This document shows positions 5,243 through 9,810 of a stretch of 9,810 nucleotides of DNA, piece by piece. Position numbers and translations under genes: made by a program. Each line of letters opens with the position of its first letter. Within the stretch, counting starts at the first letter, position 1. Under the pieces are notes generated by a model that was given only the letters and a program-made list of their open reading frames with translations, was not told the origin of the DNA and searched no databases. Origin of the DNA: an uncultured Verrucomicrobiota bacterium (lineage in GTDB: Bacteria > Verrucomicrobiota > Verrucomicrobiia > Limisphaerales > UBA9464); NCBI GenBank assembly GCA_903864375.1, contig CAIPFS010000016.1, positions 1 to 9,810 of the forward strand, read 5' to 3'.

Positions 5243-6655
5243 CTACGACAACCCGGCCAGTTCCCCGGTGCTGTCGGCGAATCGCTCCGCCTGGACCCCC
5301 ATGCGTCGCAGCAACGACAGATGAAGGTTGCACATCGGGTGGTCCTTGGAGAACGAGAGAACCTTTCCGGGAGTGATCGTTCCGCCACCCCGGCCCGCCA
5401 GCACCAGAGGCAGATTGTGTGGGCTGTGGCCGTTGCCATCGCTCATCCCGGCCCCAAACAATATCATCGAATGGTCCAGCACGGTCCCGTCGCCTTCCTG
5501 ATAACCCCGGAGCTTTTCCAGCAGATAGGCGTATTGGGTCACATGCCATTGGTTGATTTTCTGATACCGATCCAGCTTCTCGGCCCGGTGTTCGTGATGG
5601 GAATTTTCGTGGTGACTTCCCAGCCCCGGCTCCAGAAAGGAGAAATTCCGGCCACTGACCGAGTTCCCGAACATGAACGTGCTCACCCGGGTGGAGTCGG
5701 TCCAGAAGGCAATGGCGATCAGGTCGAGCATCAGGCGGACCTGTTCCGTGTGGTTGTCCTTGCGCTCACTCACCCGAGCCGGGTCCTGGTAAAGGTCAAT
5801 GGCCCTGCCCAGACGATCAATTTCCGACCGGACAAGAGGGTCTTCCGCATTCTCCTGGAGCTTGCGTTTCCGGTCGAATTCGAGCCGTCGTTCCACCGCT
5901 CGAACGCTGTCGAAATACTCCTGAAGCTTCAGCTTGTCCTTTTGACCAAGGCGCCCCTGTAACCGGCGGGCATCCTCCGCCACCAAATCCAGAACACTCC
6001 GGTCATTGTCGATGGCCCCCTTTCGCTCCGCCGCCTTCGACCGGAAAAGCCGATCGAACGCCAGCTTGGGGTTGATTTCCTTGGCCAGGGGCGTAGTGGG
6101 CGAGGCCCACGAAATGTGGGCCCCGTAAAGCTGGGTGAATCCGACGTTGGTGTCGACCCCGGTCGCGGGAGGCTCAATGCCCAACTCCAACGAAGGCAGC
6201 GGGGTCATGGAACCCACCTGCCGCGCCATCACCTGATCCATCGAGGTGTTGCCCGAGCAAATGTCATTGCCCGTTGTGCGGGTGATGGTCGTTCCGGTCA
6301 GCCAGCTGCCGGTTTTGACATAATGGCCATCGCCCGTGTCGGCCGCGGCGTGCCACAGGTTCTGCAACACCAGGATCTCCCGCTGCAAAGAGGCCAGGGG
6401 CGACAGGGTCTTCGAAAGCGTGAAATCCGTTCCGGTGCCTTTGGGCGTCCACTGATCCATGTTGGCCCCGTTGGCCATGTACAGCGCGGCAAAACGAAGC
6501 GGATGTTCCGAGGATGCCGGGCCGGGAGTCCCCTTCGACGCCGACGGGTCTCCACCGAGACAACGGAGCGGGCGCATGGCTTCCAACCACGGGAGAGCCA
6601 TCGTCACACCCAGTCCCCGAAGCATTGTCCGGCGAGAAATCCCCGATGAGCCCAT
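5243..6655 (-). CDS. Tat-exported DUF1552 family protein
   Basis: The 470-residue protein begins with a twin-arginine-type signal, SRRTMLRG at residues 7-14 followed by a hydrophobic stretch to about residue 30, so export in folded form is likely. The rest matches DUF1552, a family abundant in Planctomycetota and Verrucomicrobiota. Visible blocks are FAALYMANGANMDQWTPKG (55-73), a coiled charged middle (about 205-300), HHENSHH (348-354) and GAGMSDGNGHSPHNLPLVLAG (401-421). The last block resembles the end of DUF1501/alkaline-phosphatase-fold proteins, suggesting a metal site, which is unproven. In these phyla DUF1552 genes usually sit beside large DUF1592/DUF1588-type cytochrome genes; here it is alone, 94 bp downstream of mtnP. 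The ATG at 6655 puts the RR motif at the usual place. The biochemical function is unknown. Confidence 0.9.
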   Translation of the reverse strand: MGSSGISRRTMLRGLGVTMALPWLEAMRPLRCLGGDPSASKGTPGPASSEHPLRFAALYMANGANMDQWTPKGTGTDFTLSKTLSPLASLQREILVLQNLWHAAADTGDGHYVKTGSWLTGTTITRTTGNDICSGNTSMDQVMARQVGSMTPLPSLELGIEPPATGVDTNVGFTQLYGAHISWASPTTPLAKEINPKLAFDRLFRSKAAERKGAIDNDRSVLDLVAEDARRLQGRLGQKDKLKLQEYFDSVRAVERRLEFDRKRKLQENAEDPLVRSEIDRLGRAIDLYQDPARVSERKDNHTEQVRLMLDLIAIAFWTDSTRVSTFMFGNSVSGRNFSFLEPGLGSHHENSHHEHRAEKLDRYQKINQWHVTQYAYLLEKLRGYQEGDGTVLDHSMILFGAGMSDGNGHSPHNLPLVLAGRGGGTITPGKVLSFSKDHPMCNLHLSLLRRMGVQAERFADSTGELAGLS

Positions 6656-6691
6656 ACCAGAAGTTTACACCCGGAATATTGCAGCCCGCAA

Positions 6692-6724
6692 GTGAACTCC
6701 GGGTCGCCCCCCGGCGTGGTTCAC
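6692..6724 (-). other. Stem-loop between mtnP and the DUF1552 gene
   Basis: GTGAAC (6692-6697) pairs with GTTCAC (6719-6724), and inside it CCGGG (6699-6703) pairs with CCCGG (6710-6714), giving an interrupted 11-bp stem. There is no T tract, so it is not a standard intrinsic terminator. It could stabilise the 3' end of the mtnP message or separate the two genes. Downstream on the same strand, TTGCGG (6690-6685) and TGTAAA (6668-6663), 16 bp apart, form a weak promoter candidate for the DUF1552 gene. Confidence 0.3.
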
Positions 6725-6749
6725 AGGCGGACAGGTGCCGGCTTCCTCC

Positions 6750-7616
6750 TCAGAGATACCGACTCAAAATGGGCCGGAGCGTTTCCACGGTGTCGGCAGG
6801 CCAGTGGGAACGGTCCGTGAGAATGGCATTCTTCAGGGCATGATGGGCGGGCCAGTCCGGAACCGTCGGGATTTGCGGAAGCACCGCCCGAATGATCGCC
6901 TGCGCGGTGTCCGCATTCTTGCGGAGATTCTCAATGACCATTTCGACGGTCACATGGGCTTCATCCTCCTTCCAGCAATCATAATCCGTGACCATGGCCA
7001 GGGACGCATACGCAATCTCCGCCTCCCGGGCGCAACGGGCCTCGCCCAGGTTGGTCATCCCGATGACGTCAAAGCCCGCCGCCCGATGGAACTTCGACTC
7101 AGCCCGGGTGCTGAACGCTGGCCCTTCCATGTTCACATAGGTTCCCCGGTCGTGGGCCGTTACGGGCAATCCGCGGGTGGCTGCCAGCAGAAGCTGGCGC
7201 AACTCTTCGGAGATCGGATCAGCAAAGGCGACGTGGGCCACGATGCCCTTGCCGAAAAAGGTGTGCTCGATGTCGCGTTTGGTCCGGTCGAAGAACTGGT
7301 CCACCAGGACCAGGTCACAGGGGCGGTACTTCTCTTGAAGGGAGCCCACCGCTCCCACACTGATGATCCATTCCACCCCCAGCGACTTGAGCGCCCAGAT
7401 ATTGGCCCGGTAATTGAGCTCGGTCGGCAGCAAGCGGTGTCCCCGTCCGTGGCGCGGCAGGAAGACGACCTCCCGCCCGCCCAATTCGCCGGTGAGCAAC
7501 TGGTCCGAGGGCGGACCGAACGGAGTTTCGACGGTGACCCAGGTCTGCTGGGAGAGACCTTCCATGGAATAAAGGCCACTCCCACCAATCAACCCGACGC
7601 GCGGTGTGCGATTCAT
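6750..7616 (-). CDS. mtnP: S-methyl-5'-thioadenosine phosphorylase
   Basis: It cleaves methylthioadenosine with phosphate to adenine and 5-methylthioribose-1-phosphate, in polyamine by-product recycling and methionine salvage. The 288-residue protein has GGSGLY (11-16), RHGRGH (55-60) with LNYRANIWALKSLGV after it, NMEGPAFSTRAES (162-174), IGMTN (185-189) and TDYDCW (210-215). The Asp in TDYDCW is the residue expected for recognising the adenine 6-amino group, which favours MTA phosphorylase over guanine/hypoxanthine-specific PNP. The ATG at 7616 is chosen because the frame upstream (to 7856) encodes an arginine/proline-rich tail unlike the family, which is translated repeat DNA. No Shine-Dalgarno or clear promoter is visible. 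The 94-bp spacing to the DUF1552 gene leaves co-transcription open. Confidence 0.94.
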   Translation of the reverse strand: MNRTPRVGLIGGSGLYSMEGLSQQTWVTVETPFGPPSDQLLTGELGGREVVFLPRHGRGHRLLPTELNYRANIWALKSLGVEWIISVGAVGSLQEKYRPCDLVLVDQFFDRTKRDIEHTFFGKGIVAHVAFADPISEELRQLLLAATRGLPVTAHDRGTYVNMEGPAFSTRAESKFHRAAGFDVIGMTNLGEARCAREAEIAYASLAMVTDYDCWKEDEAHVTVEMVIENLRKNADTAQAIIRAVLPQIPTVPDWPAHHALKNAILTDRSHWPADTVETLRPILSRYL

Positions 7617-7666
7617 GGGTGAAGGATGCAAAAAAGGCGGTCGGGATTGAAGCGGGATTGGAGGCT

Positions 7667-7725
7667 TTCGCGGCTTCGTGGTGTCGCGTGAATCCAATGG
7701 CATTGGACGCACATGAAGTCGCGAA
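7667..7725. repeat. Imperfect palindrome with a perfect core
   Basis: TTCGCGGCTTCGTG (7667-7680) is matched by the inverted CATGAAGTCGCGAA (7712-7725), 12 of 14 positions. Between them TCCAATG-G-CATTGGA (7693-7707) is a perfect 7-bp inverted repeat with a 1-bp centre. The whole could fold as one long hairpin with an asymmetric bulge on the left side. Confidence 0.6.
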
Positions 7726-7768
7726 GAAGGATGGGGAGGAAACGGACGTCTGGGCGTGGTTTGGTCCG

Positions 7769-7795
7769 CCTGCGGACGGCCCATCGGCTTCGCCT
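7769..7795 (+). repeat. 27-bp direct repeat, copy 1
   Basis: CCTGCGGACGGCC, four variable bases, then GGCTTCGCCT; identical to copy 2 at 8002-8028 at 24 of 27 positions. GTCCGC-CT-GCGGAC (7764-7777) overlaps its left end, and CGGACGGC (7773-7780) pairs with GCCGTCCG (7796-7803), so this copy can also form hairpins. Confidence 0.65.
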
Positions 7796-7803
7796 GCCGT
7801 CCG

Positions 7804-7830
7804 TTGTAGTCGCCGGTCGTGAGCCGGCGC
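7804..7830 (+). repeat. REP-like palindromic unit, copy 1
   Basis: TTGTAG is followed by a hairpin, CGCCGG (7811-7816), 7-nt loop, CCGGCG (7824-7829). The 27-bp unit matches the inverted copy at 7954-7980 at 23 of 27 positions. Confidence 0.65.
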
Positions 7831-7953
7831 TGATCGATCGGGAGTCCACATCCCACACAAGACCGACCGTGGTTTCGATGGCGAGTGTCGCCGGTCCTTG
7901 AGGCCGCAGACTCACCGGGCTTTCCGGGATCGGGCTCCGGTCGAGTCGAGTTT

Positions 7954-7980
7954 GCGCCGACTCACGTTCGGCGGCTACAA
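7954..7980 (-). repeat. REP-like palindromic unit, inverted copy 2
   Basis: Read on the minus strand it begins TTGTAG and contains CGCCGA, 7-nt loop, TCGGCG. Relative to copy 1 the loop-closing pair has changed from G-C to A-T on both sides, so the stem is preserved. The two copies are 123 bp apart. Confidence 0.65.
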
Positions 7981-8001
7981 AATCGGGGCGGTACCGAGGG
8001 T

Positions 8002-8028
8002 CCTGCGGACGGCCAACTGGCTTCGCCT
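8002..8028 (+). repeat. 27-bp direct repeat, copy 2
   Basis: CCTGCGGACGGCC then AACT then GGCTTCGCCT. Same orientation as copy 1 at 7769-7795; the two copies flank the inverted REP-like pair on either side. Confidence 0.65.
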
Positions 8029-8059
8029 ATGCGGATGGGGCGTTGATCGTACTTCCCAA

Positions 8060-8156
8060 GGCTCGGCGGGGGCCTCACCCTACCGATGTATCCCTGATTC
8101 AACAGGTTGTATCGATTCGCTCAAATGCCACGGTAGGGCGAGCCTCCCGGCGAGCC
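8060..8156. repeat. 27-bp inverted repeat pair, 43-bp spacer
   Basis: Arm 8060-8086 (GGCTCGGCGG...CCCTACCGA) matches the reverse complement of 8130-8156 at 22 of 27 positions. The right arm, read on the minus strand, contains GGCTCGCC twice with GGGA between, so the unit is internally repeated. The conserved ends are GGCTCG and CCCTACCG. Confidence 0.6.
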
Positions 8157-8194
8157 GCGGCGGTTCGGACCACACCCCACGGCGCCCACTGCCC

Positions 8195-8284
8195 TCTTCT
8201 TCATCTGCGTAAATCTGTGAAATCTACGGACACGTATCTGCCGTCTTTCGAATAGGGTCCGCAGATTTTCGCAGATGAAGAAGA
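8195..8284. repeat. 23-bp inverted repeat pair, 44-bp spacer (MITE-like)
   Basis: The arms at 8195-8217 and 8262-8284 are exact inverted copies except for one base (8210). Each starts TCTTCTTCATCTGCG when read inward. The left arm continues into degenerate ATCTGYG/ATCTACG repeats with a 9-10-bp period (8203-8229). I see no flanking target duplication and no transposase. A folded transcript would give a long near-perfect stem. Confidence 0.7.
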
Positions 8285-8469
8285 CAGGTCACGGGATTTC
8301 ATTGATTCATCCGGATGCCAACAATCTGCCAGGTTTTTGGATTCAGAGGCCAGCCGCTTCGAACTCAGCTTGGTACCAACCCTTTGAATTCAAAGCCTTG
8401 ACCCCAACCCCCAGGAATCAAGCAAGCTGGGCGACCTCCTCCTTAAAAAGCTGGGTGTCCAAGGGCTGT

Positions 8470-8853
8470 CTACACCGTCAGTGGGTGGCCGATTTCCCAA
8501 TGGTGACCAAATGGATCGGCTATTCTTCCCAATCGCCATCCATGGGCCTCCTGAACCGGATATTGGACGGTCGCACCAGCCGAAATCGCCTGGGCGAACA
8601 GGACGTCGGGATTTGGGACGGTCAGTATCATCCGGATCGGCGGGTCGGAAGGTGCGACCGGGAGGACCTCGGATGCGGTGGGACCGCCGCTGACCCAAAA
8701 TTCAGCGCCGGAAATCGACAATCGCGCCACACAGCCACCGCCGGGGTCATCCATCCGAAAGACCTCCTCCGCGCCGAAGGCATTTCGATAGAATTCCACC
8801 GCTACCGAGCCCACAGGAACGGTGAGCCAGGGAGCAATCGACGGGATCATCAT
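8470..8853 (-). CDS. VOC family protein (PhnB/glyoxalase-like)
   Basis: The 127-residue protein has the paired beta-alpha-beta-beta-beta layout of the vicinal oxygen chelate superfamily. The first module contains VEFYRNAFGAEEVFRM (19-34) and the second ends with HGWRLGRIADPFGHHWEIGHPL (104-125), the characteristic C-terminal block of PhnB-like members. The His and Glu in HHWE are candidate metal ligands, but a complete ligand set is not obvious, and many members of this branch have no known activity. ATG at 8853 is followed by a second ATG at 8850; either could be used. The gene starts 14 bp after the stop of the cytochrome on the same strand, so co-transcription is likely. Substrate unknown. 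Confidence 0.85.
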   Translation of the reverse strand: MMIPSIAPWLTVPVGSVAVEFYRNAFGAEEVFRMDDPGGGCVARLSISGAEFWVSGGPTASEVLPVAPSDPPIRMILTVPNPDVLFAQAISAGATVQYPVQEAHGWRLGRIADPFGHHWEIGHPLTV

Positions 8854-8867
8854 TTGAGGGATGTCTT

Positions 8868-9810
8868 TTAAGGAATTTGTTGTGCCGCTTTCAAGGCCCT
8901 TTCCGGTCCCGGACTGGTTTGCCGTTGGACTCCCTTTTCGTGATCCATGCCTGCCTGGGCATTCCAGCTGGGTGGGAGATCGGAGACGGTCTTTTCCAGA
9001 ATTTCCAAAATGGACTGTCGCTCGGTCGATTCCAGGTGAGCGTAGCGCGGCTCATCGTTCGGCCGGGTCAGCACCCGGTGCAGGCGCTTCAAGATCTGCT
9101 GCCGGAGGACGGGTTGGAGATTCTGAAAGAAAGCCGTCTGAATCACGTAGCTGCAGCGCAGCCGGAAGAGACGGTGCTGGAGATCCAGATCGCGCAATGA
9201 TTGTCCCAACGGATTTCGGGTTCCCTGCCGCGTAAAGCCCGCGGCGAACGCCTCGCCTCCACGGACACCCCCGACCGGCAATGCCGCCTCATTTTTGAAC
9301 AATAGGACGTCCAGAACCTGTTCGACCGAATGTTCAAAGGCGTGACGGACACTTTCATAAGCCGGATCGGGGGTCACTGTTTCCTGAAACGACCGCTGAA
9401 GTCCCTGCTGGTAATACATCATCCAGCGGCAGTGTTGATTGGCCTTGGTCAGGACATTGTGAGCGGCGAGCTGATGTTCAAAAACCATCAGGGCGACAAT
9501 GTCGCTGGTCGACGACAAATAACGGGTGGCGTCGAATAATCCCTCCAGGTTGGTTCGATTGGCCGCCGCCTCCCGTTGAGCCTGGGTTGGAAGGGATTCG
9601 CCTGAGATCGTGAGATTCCCCCGGTGCCGGACGGACCCGTGATATCCGGTCACGTACCATCCGCCCCAACGTTGATCCAGCGGCGTGGTGTCGTCCACCA
9701 GGTCGGAACCGAGCGACAACACCGGCTGACCGTGGGCATCGGTATAAACCGAACGCGACAGAACGGCGGGAATGTCGCGGACAAAGGTTCCCCCATGGCA
9801 GCGAAGGCAA
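8868..9810 (-). CDS. c-type cytochrome domain protein, C-terminal part (5' end outside window)
   Basis: The frame stays open to the right edge. The first visible codons read CLRCHGG (about 9809-9789), a CxxCH haem-attachment site, so this is an exported c-type cytochrome. About 313 residues are visible. After the haem site come VYTDAHGQPVLSLGSDLVDD, then RWGGWYVTGYHG-VRHRGN (about residues 47-65), SDIVALMVFEHQLAAHN, and a long helical, charged C-terminal half. This matches an uncharacterised cytochrome family common in Planctomycetota and Verrucomicrobiota, recalled from memory. In relatives I remember RHMGN where this protein has RHRGN, so a possible Met ligand may be missing. The codon at 9722 is an internal GTG, not the start. 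The N-terminus and any further haem sites are not visible. Confidence 0.85.
   Translation of the reverse strand, partial: CLRCHGGTFVRDIPAVLSRSVYTDAHGQPVLSLGSDLVDDTTPLDQRWGGWYVTGYHGSVRHRGNLTISGESLPTQAQREAAANRTNLEGLFDATRYLSSTSDIVALMVFEHQLAAHNVLTKANQHCRWMMYYQQGLQRSFQETVTPDPAYESVRHAFEHSVEQVLDVLLFKNEAALPVGGVRGGEAFAAGFTRQGTRNPLGQSLRDLDLQHRLFRLRCSYVIQTAFFQNLQPVLRQQILKRLHRVLTRPNDEPRYAHLESTERQSILEILEKTVSDLPPSWNAQAGMDHEKGVQRQTSPGPERALKAAQQIP

Larger units (their letters stand above)
7617..8469. other. 850-bp gene-free, repeat-rich intergenic region
   Basis: No reading frame here resembles a protein; the longest ones translate palindromes and are Arg/Pro/Ser-rich. From left to right it holds: an imperfect hairpin (7667-7725), a first copy of a 27-bp direct repeat (7769-7795), a REP-like palindrome (7804-7830), its inverted copy (7954-7980), the second direct-repeat copy (8002-8028), an inverted pair (8060-8086 / 8130-8156) and a 23-bp inverted pair (8195-8217 / 8262-8284). 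After that come two short palindromes: TTGGTACCAA (8370-8379) and CTTTGAATTCAAAG (8382-8395). The mtnP promoter must lie in or near the left part, but I cannot place it. Confidence 0.75.

Noticed and set aside
5321..5962. 213-codon plus-strand open frame (and another at 6116-6649)
   Set aside because: Antisense of the DUF1552 gene; no start context or domain.
6735..7622. 295-codon plus-strand open frame
   Set aside because: Antisense of mtnP, which is complete and carries all family motifs.
7617..7856. N-terminal extension of mtnP (80 codons)
   Set aside because: Arg/Pro-rich translation of repeat DNA; MTA phosphorylases begin just before the GGSGLY block.
7617..8290. CRISPR array
   Set aside because: The repeats are mostly inverted, of several different families and without regular direct spacing; no cas genes are present.
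8275..8871. 198-codon plus-strand open frame
   Set aside because: Covers the VOC gene in antisense and begins within an inverted-repeat arm; composition not protein-like.
9720..9722. GTG at 9722 as the start of the cytochrome-family protein
   Set aside because: The frame continues upstream to the window edge through a CLRCH haem site and conserved-looking sequence, so this codon is an internal valine.

Overview
The window is a GC-rich bacterial chromosome segment, most likely from a Verrucomicrobiota member (Limisphaerales / subdivision 3 type). This assignment is inferred from three things: a Tat-exported DUF1552 protein, a large c-type cytochrome with the WGGWYVTG-type sequence common in Verrucomicrobiota and Planctomycetota, and intergenic DNA full of REP-like palindromes. 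Start codons mostly lack a convincing Shine-Dalgarno sequence.

Layout. At 1-1337 (+) the last codons of an unknown gene overlap by ATGA a MOP/Wzx-type flippase-like membrane protein. This converges on, and overlaps by 14 bp, a minus-strand cluster at 1324-3741 read as gap (GAPDH) -> ruvA -> DUF374 acyltransferase. Divergent from gap, across a 142-bp promoter region with a G8 tract and a perfect 17-bp palindrome, is a 6-phosphogluconolactonase (pgl, +). Next comes about 310 bp without a gene (4616-4929). It has several potential RNA stems and ends in a strong intrinsic terminator, followed by a small conserved eight-cysteine protein (+).

On the minus strand, mtnP (S-methyl-5'-thioadenosine phosphorylase) lies 94 bp upstream of the DUF1552 gene. 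Upstream of mtnP is an 850-bp gene-free stretch (7617-8469) holding at least four inverted-repeat pairs and one direct-repeat pair. The window ends with a VOC/PhnB-like protein preceded, 14 bp away, by the C-terminal part of a c-type cytochrome (CxxCH visible) that runs off the right edge.

Functionally the genes are mostly core metabolism (glycolysis, oxidative pentose phosphate entry, methionine salvage), DNA recombination and envelope functions. I see no phage, CRISPR, tRNA or rRNA. The signals not explained by protein coding are: an intrinsic-terminator look-alike inside the ruvA reading frame; the structured, terminator-ended region after pgl; and the REP-like repeat mosaic, one of whose palindromes shows a compensatory base-pair change between its two copies.
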